Assembly: GCA_934446455.1 (NCBI GenBank)
Contig: CAKSEE010000033.1
Span: forward strand, 1-31,329
Reading direction: 5' to 3'
Origin: an uncultured Oscillospiraceae bacterium
Lineage (GTDB): Bacteria > Bacillota > Clostridia > Oscillospirales > Ruminococcaceae
Length of the DNA: 31,329 nt
The translations under genes were made by a program, and so were the position numbers. Below the pieces are notes generated by a model, which worked only from the letters and a program-made list of their open reading frames with translations, did not search any database and had not been told where the DNA came from. Each line of letters opens with the position of its first letter. Position 1 is the first letter of the stretch. Positions 14,980-24,057 of this stretch are shown one piece after another.

Positions 14980-16031
14980 TGACGCTTGATTTTTACAGGG
15001 GAAAGACGGTTTTTGTAACGGGGCACACGGGCTTCAAGGGAAGCTGGATGTGCATGGTGCTTGCAATGCACGGCGCAAAGGTAGTGGGCTACTCGCTTGA
15101 ACCACCGACCACGCCGAGCCTGTTTGAGGCTGCGGGCATAGAAAAGGACGTCGCGAGCATTATCGGCGATATCCGCGACCTGAAGAAGCTGACCGAAACA
15201 ATGCGGCAGTACCGCCCGGAGATAGTGATACACATGGCCGCGCAGCCTATCGTCCGCGAGAGCTATGCAGACCCCGTTTACACCTACGAAACCAACGTTA
15301 TGGGCACGGTGAACATATGCGAGGCGGTGCGGCTGAGCGGCAGCGTAAAGAGCTTTGTGAACGTGACCACGGACAAGGTGTACAGAAACAACGAGTGGGA
15401 GTGGGGCTACCGCGAAACGGACGCGCTTGACGGCTACGACCCGTACAGCAACTCCAAATCCTGCTCTGAGCTTGTAACATCATCGTATACGAAGTCGTTC
15501 CTGGGAGCGCAGGGTATCGCAGTTTCCACCTGCCGCGCGGGCAATGTCATAGGCGGCGGCGATTTTGCGAGGGACAGGATAATCCCCGACTGCGTGAGGG
15601 CTGTGGAGAGCGGCGCGGAGATAACCGTGCGCAACCCGTATTCCACGCGCCCCTACCAGCATGTGCTGGAGCCCGTGTGCGTATACCTTACGCTTGCCGC
15701 CATGCAGTACGGCGACGCTCACCTTGCGGGGAACTACAATGTGGGCCCCGACGACTGCGACTGCGTGAACACGGGCGACCTTGTGAGCCTTTTCTGCGAG
15801 AAATGGGGCGAGGGCGCGGCGTGGAGGAACGTGAGCGAGGCGAACGCCCCGCACGAGGCGAACTTCCTGAAGCTCGACTGCTCGCGCATAAAGAGCGTGC
15901 TTGGCTGGAAGCCGCGCTGGCACATTGACAGCGCCGTTGAAAAGGTAGTTGAGTGGAGCCGCGCGTATCTTTCGGGCGGCGACGTGAGCGCAGTAATGGA
16001 AAAGCAGATACGGGAATACCTGGAGGGCTGA
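14979..16031 (+). CDS. rfbG: CDP-glucose 4,6-dehydratase
   Basis: Converts CDP-glucose to CDP-4-keto-6-deoxyglucose. This 350-residue extended SDR enzyme has the NAD-binding GHTGFKGSW near residues 15-23, VTTDKVY with the Thr-Asp-Lys triplet (131-133, where dTDP-glucose dehydratases have TDE), and the catalytic Tyr156 and Lys160 in YSNSK. The TDK triplet is the CDP-glucose dehydratase version. The start at 14979 (TGATG overlap with rfbF) fits the family N-terminus better than the upstream in-frame ATG at 14937. No rfbH (3-dehydrase) follows, unlike the abequose/paratose/tyvelose clusters, so the product probably keeps O-3. Confidence 0.95.
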   Translation: MTLDFYRGKTVFVTGHTGFKGSWMCMVLAMHGAKVVGYSLEPPTTPSLFEAAGIEKDVASIIGDIRDLKKLTETMRQYRPEIVIHMAAQPIVRESYADPVYTYETNVMGTVNICEAVRLSGSVKSFVNVTTDKVYRNNEWEWGYRETDALDGYDPYSNSKSCSELVTSSYTKSFLGAQGIAVSTCRAGNVIGGGDFARDRIIPDCVRAVESGAEITVRNPYSTRPYQHVLEPVCVYLTLAAMQYGDAHLAGNYNVGPDDCDCVNTGDLVSLFCEKWGEGAAWRNVSEANAPHEANFLKLDCSRIKSVLGWKPRWHIDSAVEKVVEWSRAYLSGGDVSAVMEKQIREYLEG

Positions 16032-16033
16032 GC

Positions 16034-16969
16034 ATGAAAAGGGCAGTTGTAACGGGTGCGGGCGGTTTTATCGGCAGCGCGCTTGTGCGTGAGCTTACAG
16101 CGCACGGCACGGAGGTAATAGCGCTCGACCGCGAGGGGTGCTGCGGCGCTCTGCCGCAGGGCGCGCAGTTTGTGCCGTTCGACCTTGCGAACATTGCGGA
16201 CGTTACGCCGAGGCTTGCGGAAATGAAGCCCGACGTCTATTTCCACCTTGCGTGGTTCGGCATGAACGGCAGCACGCGCGGCGAACCCGCGGTGCAGCTT
16301 AAGAACACCGAGTGGACGCTATCGGCGCTCGAACAGGCAAAGCAGGCTGGGTGCGCGAGATTCGTGGGCGCGGGGAGCATTATGGAATACGAAACGTACT
16401 CCGCGGTAATGCGGCAGGGCAACCGCCCCGGCGCTGGCTACGTCTACGGCGCGGCAAAGCTCGCGGCGCGCTCTATGTGCATGGTGCAGGCGGCAAGGCT
16501 CGGCATTGACATAGTGTGGGCGGAGATAACCAACGCCTACGGAGTCGGCGAAAACTCTCCGAGACTCATCAACTCAACGCTCAGGAAGATAATCGGCGGC
16601 GAGCCGCTGGAGTTTACCGCCGCGACCCAGAATTACGACTTTGTGTATATCGACGACGTTGCAAGGGCGTTCAGGCTTATCGCCGAAAACGGCGCGCCGT
16701 TCTCGCATTACCTTATAGGAAGCTCCGGGGCGAAGCCGCTGAGGGAGTTCCTGCTGGAAATAAAGAGGGCAGTAGCGCCCGACAGGGAGTTCGTATTCGG
16801 CGCGGTGCCGTTTACGGGCGTGAGCCTTTCCGCACAGGAGCTTGACTGCTCGCTTACGGAGAGGGATACGGGCTTCAGGGCGCAGATACCGTTCAGCGAG
16901 GGGATAAAAAAGACCATGGAGTGGCTTAAAAGCGGTGAAAAATCTGCGGAAGCGATATTAAAAGGGTGA
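16034..16969 (+). CDS. NAD-dependent epimerase/dehydratase (SDR), CDP-sugar branch
   Basis: A 311-residue extended SDR protein with the N-terminal VVTGAGGFIGS nucleotide fold and an intact Ser115, Tyr138 and Lys142 triad (YGAAK). It starts two bases after rfbG stops. From position it may be the 4-ketoreductase or an epimerase acting on CDP-4-keto-6-deoxyglucose, but the family alone does not fix the substrate, and a dTDP-sugar is equally possible because rfbD is missing here. ATG 16034 is chosen over an upstream in-frame ATG inside rfbG because the nucleotide-binding fold starts at once. Confidence 0.85.
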   Translation: MKRAVVTGAGGFIGSALVRELTAHGTEVIALDREGCCGALPQGAQFVPFDLANIADVTPRLAEMKPDVYFHLAWFGMNGSTRGEPAVQLKNTEWTLSALEQAKQAGCARFVGAGSIMEYETYSAVMRQGNRPGAGYVYGAAKLAARSMCMVQAARLGIDIVWAEITNAYGVGENSPRLINSTLRKIIGGEPLEFTAATQNYDFVYIDDVARAFRLIAENGAPFSHYLIGSSGAKPLREFLLEIKRAVAPDREFVFGAVPFTGVSLSAQELDCSLTERDTGFRAQIPFSEGIKKTMEWLKSGEKSAEAILKG

Positions 16970-16974
16970 AAGAG

Positions 16975-17838
16975 ATGAAAAGGATAGTTGTCACGGGCGC
17001 GGACGGGTACATAGGCTCGCACGTGCTGGAGGAGCTTGCGCGGCATAAGGAGCGCTTTGACGTAACCGCGGCGGTGCTTGACGCGCAGACCTGCGAAAAG
17101 ACCGACGGAATAAGGTATGTTACGTTTGATTTTGTGAGGGACTATGCGCGGGAGGACCTTTACGAGGCGCTCATGCGTCCCGAGATATGCCTGCACCTTG
17201 CGTGGCGGGACGGGTTCGTGCACAACTCCCCGAAGCACATGGAGGATATTTCGTGCCACTTCGGCTTTCTCAAGAACCTCGCGGACCGCGGCACGGCGCA
17301 GTTCGCGGTTGCGGGTTCGTTCCGCGAATACGGGGGCGTAAACGGCATGACGGACGTTGACGCGTTCGCGTATCCCGACACCATGTACACGCTTTCAAAG
17401 ACTGCGCTCAAGCGCGCGCTTGAGATATACTTTGCGGGAAAGGACGTGTGCCTGCAATGGTTCAGACCCTTTACGGTGTACGGCGACGAGGAGAAGAATC
17501 ACTCCATACTCAGCAAGATCATGTCGTGGGAAAAAGAGGGCAGAAAGACCTTTCCGTTTACGGACGGAAACGAGGAGTACGACTACATTGAGATACACGA
17601 GCTTGCGCGGCAGATAACCGCGATAGTTTCGCAGCGTGAGATAAGCGGCGCGATAGACTGCTGCACGGGCGTTACGACAAGGCTCGGCGACATGGTGGAG
17701 AGGTTCCTTGCGGAAAACCGCTTTGCTATCCGCCCCGAATACGGCGCGTTTCCTAGCAGGAGCTATGACTCAAAGAGCATTTACGGCGATGTGCGCAAGA
17801 TAGACGCAATAATGAAACTTGTTGGAGAGAACGGCTGA
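16975..17838 (+). CDS. NAD-dependent epimerase/dehydratase (SDR)
   Basis: A second SDR protein of 287 residues, related to the preceding one: RIVVTGADGYIGSHV fold, LHLAWRDGF (compare YFHLAWFGM), Ser115 in VAGSFREYGG, and Tyr138/Lys142 in YTLSK. The shared HLAW segment and identical triad numbering suggest an old duplication within the operon. It is shorter than typical 4,6-dehydratases and more like nucleoside-diphosphate-sugar reductases or epimerases. The start is ATG 16975, eight bases after AAAGGG; a GTG at 16966 is possible but poorly placed. Substrate unknown. Confidence 0.82.
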   Translation: MKRIVVTGADGYIGSHVLEELARHKERFDVTAAVLDAQTCEKTDGIRYVTFDFVRDYAREDLYEALMRPEICLHLAWRDGFVHNSPKHMEDISCHFGFLKNLADRGTAQFAVAGSFREYGGVNGMTDVDAFAYPDTMYTLSKTALKRALEIYFAGKDVCLQWFRPFTVYGDEEKNHSILSKIMSWEKEGRKTFPFTDGNEEYDYIEIHELARQITAIVSQREISGAIDCCTGVTTRLGDMVERFLAENRFAIRPEYGAFPSRSYDSKSIYGDVRKIDAIMKLVGENG

Positions 17839-17858
17839 ACGCCGCTGAAAGGTGCAAT

Positions 17859-18419
17859 ATGAACGTTACAAAGCTTGAAATACAGGACGTGCTGGTGATA
17901 GAGCCCGTGGTATACAACGATTTCAGAGGATATTTCTACGAGTCCTACTCGCGCAGGACGCTTGAACAGGCGGGCATAACCGCGCAGTTTGTGCAGGACA
18001 ACCACCTGATGTCGCTGAAAAAGGGCACGATACGCGGCATTCATTTTCAGAACGACCCCATGTCGCAGGCGAAGCTCCTGCGCTGTACAAAGGGCAGGAT
18101 AATGGACTATGCGGTGGACCTTCGCAGGGGCTCGCCCACATATAAGAAGTGGGTGAGCGTGGAGCTCAGCGCGGACAACAAGAAGCAGATATTCATACCT
18201 AAGGGCTTCGGACACGCGTGCATTTCGCTTGAGGACGACACCGAGGTGCAGTACAAGGTGGACGCGTTCTTTTCGCCCGAAAACGACCGCTCCATAGCGT
18301 GGAACGACCCCGAGCTTGCAGTTGACTGGGGAACGGATAGGGTGATAGTTTCCGAAAAGGACGCCTCCGCGCCGCTGCTTAAGGACTGCGACATAAACTT
18401 TGTTTACGCAAAAGGATGA
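17859..18419 (+). CDS. rfbC: dTDP-4-dehydrorhamnose 3,5-epimerase
   Basis: Epimerises C3 and C5 of dTDP-4-keto-6-deoxyglucose to give the L-lyxo 4-ketosugar. The 186-residue cupin has the expected residues: Arg59 and His62 in TIRGIHF, Lys72, Tyr132 and Asp168 in [10 protein letters not shown]. The motif after Tyr132 reads AFFSPE where many homologues have YYSPE. Length is normal. It opens the dTDP block (C-A-B order) with a 20-base gap and an AAAGG site. With rfbD absent, the 4-ketoreduction must come from one of the SDRs or from elsewhere. Confidence 0.95.
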   Translation: MNVTKLEIQDVLVIEPVVYNDFRGYFYESYSRRTLEQAGITAQFVQDNHLMSLKKGTIRGIHFQNDPMSQAKLLRCTKGRIMDYAVDLRRGSPTYKKWVSVELSADNKKQIFIPKGFGHACISLEDDTEVQYKVDAFFSPENDRSIAWNDPELAVDWGTDRVIVSEKDASAPLLKDCDINFVYAKG

Positions 18420-18442
18420 ACGCTGCACAAGGAGGACGGAGC

Positions 18443-19321
18443 ATGAAAGGTATAATTCTTGCGGGGGGAAAGGGTACGCGGCTGTACCCAAGCACCGCCG
18501 TTGTATCAAAGCAGCTGCTGCCGATATACGACAAGCCGCTTATTTACTACCCGCTGTCCGTGCTTATGCTGGCAGGAATACGCGAGATACTTATCATATC
18601 AACGCCGCAGGATACGCCGAACTACAGGCGGCTTTTCGGCAACGGAAAAAAGCTGGGGCTTGATGTGCGCTATGCCGTACAGGACGCGCCCCGCGGTCTT
18701 GCGGACGCGTTCATCATCGGCGCGGATTTCATCGGTGACGACAGCGTGTGCCTTGTTCTCGGCGACAACGTGTTTTACGGGCAGGGGCTCACGCTTTACC
18801 TTAAAAACGCGCAGAAGCAGATAACGGGCGGCGGCGCGGCTATTTTCGGCTACCCCGTGGGGAACCCGAGGGAGTTCGGCGTGGTGGAGTTTGACGAGAA
18901 CGACAAAGTTATCTCCATTGAGGAGAAGCCCGCGAAGCCGAAGTCGAACTATGCGGTGCCGGGTCTTTATTTCTACAGCGCGGACGTTGTGGACATAGCG
19001 CGGCAGGTGAAGCCTTCCGCGCGCGGCGAGATAGAGATAACCGCCGTGAACAACGCCTATCTTGAGCGCGGCAGCCTTAACGTAACAAGGCTCGGGCGCG
19101 GCGTGGCGTGGCTCGACACGGGCTCGCCGAAGGGAATGCTCAAGGCTTCTCAGTTTGTGCAGACGGTGCAGGATATGCAGGGCTTTTACATTTCCTGCAT
19201 AGAGGAGATAGCGTGGCGCAGGGGCTTTATTGATACCGCGCAGCTGCACAGGCTCGGCGAGGAGCTTTCAATGACCGACTACGGAAAATACATACTCGCA
19301 CTTTCGGAGGATACGATATGA
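18443..19321 (+). CDS. rfbA: Glucose-1-phosphate thymidylyltransferase
   Basis: Makes dTDP-glucose from dTTP and glucose 1-phosphate. The 292-residue protein has the family motifs [45 protein letters not shown] and [14 protein letters not shown] 18443 is selected because GGAGGACGGAGC precedes it; the upstream in-frame ATG at 18416 overlaps rfbC and would add nine unrelated residues. The stop overlaps rfbB (ATGA). Confidence 0.97.
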   Translation: MKGIILAGGKGTRLYPSTAVVSKQLLPIYDKPLIYYPLSVLMLAGIREILIISTPQDTPNYRRLFGNGKKLGLDVRYAVQDAPRGLADAFIIGADFIGDDSVCLVLGDNVFYGQGLTLYLKNAQKQITGGGAAIFGYPVGNPREFGVVEFDENDKVISIEEKPAKPKSNYAVPGLYFYSADVVDIARQVKPSARGEIEITAVNNAYLERGSLNVTRLGRGVAWLDTGSPKGMLKASQFVQTVQDMQGFYISCIEEIAWRRGFIDTAQLHRLGEELSMTDYGKYILALSEDTI

Positions 19322-20337
19322 ACATTATAGTAACGGGCGGCGCGGGCTTTATCGGCGGTAATTTCGTGCATTATATGCTCGGGCGATACCCCGAATACCG
19401 CATTGTGTGCGTTGACAGCCTCACCTACGCGGGCAGCCTTGAAACGCTTGCGCCCGTGATGGACAACCCGAACTTCCGCTTTTGCAGGGTGGATATCACG
19501 GATCGCGAGGCGGTATTCGGCGTGTTTGAGGAGGAGCACCCCGACGTTGTGGTGAATTTCGCGGCGGAAAGCCATGTTGACCGCTCGATAGAAAACCCGG
19601 GGGTATTCCTTAACACGAATATTATAGGCACGCAGGTGATGATGGACGCCTGCCGTAAGTACGGCGTAAAGCGCTATCATCAGGTATCCACCGACGAGGT
19701 TTACGGCGACCTGCCGCTTGACCGCCCCGACCTGTTCTTTACGGAGGAAACGCCGCTGCACACGTCAAGCCCGTATTCCGCCTCAAAGGCGAGCGCGGAC
19801 CTGCTTGTAATGGCGTACCACAGGACGTTCGGGCTGCCCGTGACGATATCGAGGTGCTCCAACAACTACGGACCGTATCAGTTCCCCGAGAAGCTGATAC
19901 CGCTTATGATAGCCAACGCCCTCAACGACAAGCCGCTGCCCGTTTACGGCGAGGGGCTTAACGTGCGCGACTGGCTTTACGTTGAGGATCACTGCCGCGC
20001 GATAGACCTTATTATCCACAGCGGCACGGTGGGCGAGGTGTACAACATAGGCGGGCATAACGAGATGAGAAACATCGACATCGTGAAGATGATATGCGGC
20101 GCGCTCGGCAAGCCCGAGAGCCTTATCACGCACGTTGCGGACAGAAAGGGACACGATATGCGCTACGCCATCGACCCTGCAAAGATACACAGGGAGCTTG
20201 GCTGGCTGCCCGAAACAAAGTTCGCGGACGGCATAGGGCGCACCATTCGTTGGTATCTCGACAACCGCGCGTGGTGGGAGCATATAATCAACGGCGAGTA
20301 TCAGGAATACTACCGCAAGATGTACGGACAAAGATAA
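19318..20337 (+). CDS. rfbB: dTDP-glucose 4,6-dehydratase
   Basis: Converts dTDP-glucose to dTDP-4-keto-6-deoxyglucose. The 339-residue SDR enzyme has [25 protein letters not shown] with the Thr-Asp-Glu catalytic triplet (125-127), Tyr153 and Lys157 in YSASK, and [15 protein letters not shown]. All catalytic residues are present and the length is typical. It overlaps rfbA by four bases. The next gene follows after 15 bases and changes to CMP-sugar chemistry. Confidence 0.97.
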   Translation: MNIIVTGGAGFIGGNFVHYMLGRYPEYRIVCVDSLTYAGSLETLAPVMDNPNFRFCRVDITDREAVFGVFEEEHPDVVVNFAAESHVDRSIENPGVFLNTNIIGTQVMMDACRKYGVKRYHQVSTDEVYGDLPLDRPDLFFTEETPLHTSSPYSASKASADLLVMAYHRTFGLPVTISRCSNNYGPYQFPEKLIPLMIANALNDKPLPVYGEGLNVRDWLYVEDHCRAIDLIIHSGTVGEVYNIGGHNEMRNIDIVKMICGALGKPESLITHVADRKGHDMRYAIDPAKIHRELGWLPETKFADGIGRTIRWYLDNRAWWEHIINGEYQEYYRKMYGQR

Positions 20338-20352
20338 ACGGAGAGTGTAAAA

Positions 20353-21012
20353 ATGAAAGTAGCTTGTTTTATCCCGATAAAGGCAAATTCAGAGCGCGTG
20401 CCGGGCAAGAACCTTAAGCCCATGAACGGAAAACCGCTCTATCAGTATATCTGCGAGCACGTTAAGGAAGCGGGCGTTTTCGACGACATCTACATCGACA
20501 CCAACAGCGACGTTGTGACCGAATATGCGAGAGCTAACGGATTTATCCCGATAAAGCGCGAGGAGTGGCTCTCAACGAGCGCGGCAAACGGCAACGACCT
20601 GCTTGTTCATCACTACAAGCTGTTCCCCGATTACGACCTGTATTTCCAGATATTCGCGACCGCGCCCTATCTTCAGCCCGAATCCATAAGGAAGTGCGTG
20701 CAGGCGCTCATAGACAACGAGCAGTACGACTCGTGCTTTACCGCAACGGAGAACCACAGCTTCTACTGGTTCAACAACGTCCCCGTGAACTACCGCCCGT
20801 GTATTCTGCCGAGGAGCCAGGACATGGCGCCCGTTTTCGAGGAAACAACGGGGCTTTACGGTATGAGGAACGCCGCGCTTGAAAAGTACCGCTGCCGCAT
20901 AGGCGCGCGCCCGTATATCCACACCGTAAGCAAGTTTGAGGCGGTGGACATCAACACCGAGGAAGATTTCAAGATAGCCGAGTTTATCGGAAAGGCATAC
21001 TGGAACTATTGA
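20353..21012 (+). CDS. CMP-sugar synthetase, acylneuraminate cytidylyltransferase family
   Basis: A 219-residue NeuA/KdsB-like enzyme, predicted to couple CTP to a 2-keto sugar acid and give a CMP-sugar. The signature FIPIKANSERVPGKNLKP carries the R-x-P-x-K-N nucleotide motif, followed by PLYQYICEHV, DIYIDTNSD, a central YFQIFATAPYLQPESI and a C-terminal AVDINTEEDFKIAE with the metal-binding aspartate region. The next two genes encode an aldolase-like protein and a HAD phosphatase, not NeuB and NeuC, so the acid is unlikely to be ordinary sialic acid made by the standard route. The polysialyltransferase-like domains at 9311 and 10344 are plausible users of the product. Confidence 0.85.
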   Translation: MKVACFIPIKANSERVPGKNLKPMNGKPLYQYICEHVKEAGVFDDIYIDTNSDVVTEYARANGFIPIKREEWLSTSAANGNDLLVHHYKLFPDYDLYFQIFATAPYLQPESIRKCVQALIDNEQYDSCFTATENHSFYWFNNVPVNYRPCILPRSQDMAPVFEETTGLYGMRNAALEKYRCRIGARPYIHTVSKFEAVDINTEEDFKIAEFIGKAYWNY

Positions 21013-21024
21013 CAGGGCGAGGGG

Positions 21025-22611
21025 GTGTTTTCCATTATAAGGACGCTTGACTGCACGCTGCGCGACGGCGGGTATATAAACAACTGGCACTTTGGCAGGA
21101 GCAAGGCGGTTAATATCGTAAAGAAGCTCGAAAGCGCGGGCGTGGACATAATAGAAGTCGGGTTTCTGGACGAGGGATTTGACTGCACGGAGGACTCGAC
21201 GGTATTCGGCAGCGTTGAGGAGCTTGAGAGGTTTCTTGCGGAGTGCAGGATAAACCCCAACACCAACGTTGTTGCAATGATAATGCACGGCAGCTTCAAC
21301 GTGGACGACCTGCCCGAGGCGGGCGGCGCGCTTAAGGGTATACGCTACTGCTTCAAGAAGGAATACGCGGGCGAGGCGCTTGAAATATGCCGCAGGATAG
21401 CCGAAAAGCACTACGATGTGTATCTTCAGCCCGCCTCTCTTACGGATTACACCGACCTTGACATAATAGACCTTGTGCTGCGGGCGAACAAGCTTGACAT
21501 AAGCGCGTTTTACATTGTTGACACCTACGGGCTTATGCGCAGGGAGCAGGTGGTGAGGTACTTCTACATCATCGACAACAACCTGTCCGCGGGAGTGCCG
21601 ATAGGCTTCCACTCGCACAACAATCTTCAGCTGTCCTTTTCAAACTCCCAGGCGCTTATCGACATATGCAGAAACCGCGAGCTTTTCATAGATTCCTCGG
21701 TTTTCGGCATGGGGCGCGGCGCGGGCAACCTCTGCACGGAGCTGCTTATACAGTATATCAACGACAACATACAGAAGAAATACGACCTGCTGCCCATTCT
21801 CGAAACAATGGACGAGTGCATCATGCCGATTTATTCGGTAAGGCCGTGGGGATATGCGGCGCCGTACTACATCGCCGCCATAAACGACTGCCACCCGAAC
21901 TACGCGACATACCTCGTGGACAGGCAGACGCTCTGCATACGCGACATCAACGCGATAATCCGCACGGTGCCGAAGGGATACAGGCACAAGTACGACAGCG
22001 CGCTTATCGCAGCGCTTTATAATCAGTACCAGCAGTGCGTTATCGACGACGCGCAGGCGCTTGAGGGCCTGCGGGAGCTGTGCGCGGGGAAAAAGGCGCT
22101 TATAATCGCGCCGGGCAGGAGCATTTCCACGCACACGGAGATGATAAACGAGTATATCGGGGAGCACTCGCCGGTTGTGTTTGCGGTGAACCATGTGCCC
22201 GACCGTATAGGCTACGATAGGGTGTTCGTTGCGAACACAAGGCGCTTCGGCGAGCTTGCGGACAGCGGCGCGGACCTTTCGGGGCGGTTGATATGCACCT
22301 CTAACATAAAGGCGCAGGGCGATTTTTGCAGGGTGAACTACTCGTCCTACCTCAACGACGACGAGGCTATCTCGGACAACTCGGGGCTTATGCTGATAAA
22401 CCTGCTTGTAAAGGCGGGCGTAAGCAGCTTTGCGCTTGCGGGATTCGACGGGTACAGCTCGGACGGGCAGAACTATTTCAGCGACAGGCTTGCGGGCAGC
22501 GTTGAGTATCAGCGCAGGGAGCTTACAAACACCGCCGCTACCAACTATTTTACGAGAATGCGTAAATCCGTTTCGATAGAGTTTATTACGCCCTCAAAAT
22601 ACGGGAGATAA
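21025..22611 (+). CDS. Pyruvate-aldolase-like (HMGL/DRE-TIM) fusion with C-terminal DUF115/GT42-like domain
   Basis: 528 residues. Residues 1-340 form an HMGL/DRE-TIM metallolyase domain related to 4-hydroxy-2-oxovalerate aldolase: TLDCTLRDGGY with metal-binding Asp14, GFHSHNNLQLSFSNS with His196 and His198, and GMGRGAGN (228-235). Residues about 356-528 are separate: KALIIAPGRSIS opens a Rossmann-like fold, and SDNSGLMLINLLVKAG with FALAGFDGYS resembles the core of DUF115 or CstII-type (GT42) sialyltransferases. In the aldol direction such an aldolase would join pyruvate to a sugar aldehyde and make a 3-deoxy-2-ketoacid, the kind of substrate the preceding cytidylyltransferase uses. The start is a GTG at 21025 after AGGGCGAGG, 12 bases from the previous stop. 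The pathway role is inference. Confidence 0.7.
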   Translation: MFSIIRTLDCTLRDGGYINNWHFGRSKAVNIVKKLESAGVDIIEVGFLDEGFDCTEDSTVFGSVEELERFLAECRINPNTNVVAMIMHGSFNVDDLPEAGGALKGIRYCFKKEYAGEALEICRRIAEKHYDVYLQPASLTDYTDLDIIDLVLRANKLDISAFYIVDTYGLMRREQVVRYFYIIDNNLSAGVPIGFHSHNNLQLSFSNSQALIDICRNRELFIDSSVFGMGRGAGNLCTELLIQYINDNIQKKYDLLPILETMDECIMPIYSVRPWGYAAPYYIAAINDCHPNYATYLVDRQTLCIRDINAIIRTVPKGYRHKYDSALIAALYNQYQQCVIDDAQALEGLRELCAGKKALIIAPGRSISTHTEMINEYIGEHSPVVFAVNHVPDRIGYDRVFVANTRRFGELADSGADLSGRLICTSNIKAQGDFCRVNYSSYLNDDEAISDNSGLMLINLLVKAGVSSFALAGFDGYSSDGQNYFSDRLAGSVEYQRRELTNTAATNYFTRMRKSVSIEFITPSKYGR

Positions 22612-22612
22612 G

Positions 22613-23275
22613 ATGAAGAGCCTTGTTATATTTGATTTTGACGGAACGCTTGCGGACACCTCGCCGGGGATATTCAACAGCATACGGCACGCCTCGCAGG
22701 CGCTGGGACTGCCCGAAATACCCGAGCGGCAGATGCGCTCGTTTATAGGGCCGCCGCTTGCAAGCGCGTATGAGAGCAACTTCGGGCTGAGCGGGCAGAC
22801 GCTTGAGCGCGCCATGCAGCTTCACAAGCAGTACGGCGTGGAGCGCGGGTTCAGGGAGCTTAAGTTTTACGGCGGGATATTCGCGCTGCTTGACGAGCTT
22901 AAGGACAGGGGCGTTAAAACCGCCGTGGCCACGCTTAAGGTGCAGCCCACGGTCGATAAGATAGTGAAGGAATTTGACTGCGCAAAATATTTCAGCCTGT
23001 GCAGGGGTGCGGACCTTGCCGCGCCCATGACCAAGGCGCAGATGCTGCAATACTGCATGGAGTCGGCGGGCGTTTGTGCGGAAGAAACAGTGCTTGTGGG
23101 CGACAGCAGGTTCGACGCGGAGGGCGCGCAGCAGGCGGGCACGGACTTCATCGCGGTGACCTACGGCTTCGGTTTTGTCAGGGGCGGCGCGATAGAGCAG
23201 CCCCATATTGCGGCGGCGGACTCCGTTGAGGAGCTGACGGCGCTGCTATTGAATATGTGTACCGTAAGGAATTGA
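22613..23275 (+). CDS. HAD-superfamily phosphatase (phosphoglycolate phosphatase-like)
   Basis: A 220-residue HAD hydrolase with FDFDGTLADT (nucleophile Asp8, acid Asp10), a helical cap at about 15-80, VATLK as motif II/III region and VGDSRFDAEGA as motif IV. It resembles Gph/PgmB-type phosphatases. It starts one base after the aldolase fusion stops. In the Kdo and nonulosonate pathways a phosphatase (KdsC or NeuB-associated) removes phosphate before CMP activation, so it may dephosphorylate the sugar-acid intermediate of this module. General housekeeping phosphatase activity is the alternative. Confidence 0.85.
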   Translation: MKSLVIFDFDGTLADTSPGIFNSIRHASQALGLPEIPERQMRSFIGPPLASAYESNFGLSGQTLERAMQLHKQYGVERGFRELKFYGGIFALLDELKDRGVKTAVATLKVQPTVDKIVKEFDCAKYFSLCRGADLAAPMTKAQMLQYCMESAGVCAEETVLVGDSRFDAEGAQQAGTDFIAVTYGFGFVRGGAIEQPHIAAADSVEELTALLLNMCTVRN

Positions 23276-23279
23276 TATT

Positions 23280-24047
23280 ATGCTTCAGAAAATACGTCAG
23301 TACCGCTTTCTCTTTGAGGAGCTGGTAAAGCGCGACTTTACAAAAAAATACAAGCGCACGGTTCTCGGAATGCTGTGGAGCATTCTCGGGCCGCTTATGA
23401 CGCTTGGCGTAATGGCGCTTGTGTTCACGCAGTTTTTCGGGCGGAACATGGAGCACTACATCATATACCTGTTCTGCGGAAACCTGCTTTACAGCTATTT
23501 CAAGGAGTCCACCTCCAGCGGCATGACGGCGCTTTACGACAACTCGGGGATATTCTCAAAGGTAAACGTGCCGAAGTATATGTTCCTGCTGTCAAAGAAC
23601 GTGTCCTCGCTTATAAATTTCGGGATAAACATTCTGGTGCTTTTCGTGTTCTGCGTTATAGACGGCGTGGCGTTTTCGTGGAAGTTCATAATGCTGCTTT
23701 ACCCGATATGCTGCCTTGTGGCGTTCAACCTCGGCATGGGGCTTATCCTGTCCGCGCTGTATCTCATGTTCCGCGACATGAAGTACCTGTACGACGTATT
23801 CACGCTGCTGCTGATGTACGTTTCGGCGATATTCTACTCCATCGACGCGTACCCGCAGGAGACACAGTATCTGTTCTACCTCAATCCCGTTTATGTCTAT
23901 ATAAGGTATTTCAGAAAGATCATACTTGAGGGCACGATACCGCGGCTTTCGTTCCACCTTATTGCGGCGGGATACGCGCTTGTGGCGCTTGTCGCAGGCG
24001 CGCTGATTTACAAGAAGAAGAACTACAAGTTCCTTTATTACATTTAA
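23280..24047 (+). CDS. ABC-2 type polysaccharide exporter, permease subunit
   Basis: A 255-residue membrane protein of the Wzm/TagG/RfbD family that moves finished, lipid-linked polysaccharide across the membrane. It has the family N-terminus (LFEELVKRDFTKKYKRTVLG, an amphipathic region), about six hydrophobic helices, the NVPKYMF segment, and the C-terminal AIFYSIDAYP and LNPVYVYIRYFRK motifs. It sits four bases after the phosphatase gene and ten bases before its ATPase. It implies that the polymer is finished inside the cell (ABC-dependent route) and not polymerised outside by Wzy. Confidence 0.92.
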   Translation: MLQKIRQYRFLFEELVKRDFTKKYKRTVLGMLWSILGPLMTLGVMALVFTQFFGRNMEHYIIYLFCGNLLYSYFKESTSSGMTALYDNSGIFSKVNVPKYMFLLSKNVSSLINFGINILVLFVFCVIDGVAFSWKFIMLLYPICCLVAFNLGMGLILSALYLMFRDMKYLYDVFTLLLMYVSAIFYSIDAYPQETQYLFYLNPVYVYIRYFRKIILEGTIPRLSFHLIAAGYALVALVAGALIYKKKNYKFLYYI

Positions 24048-24057
24048 CGGGGGATAT

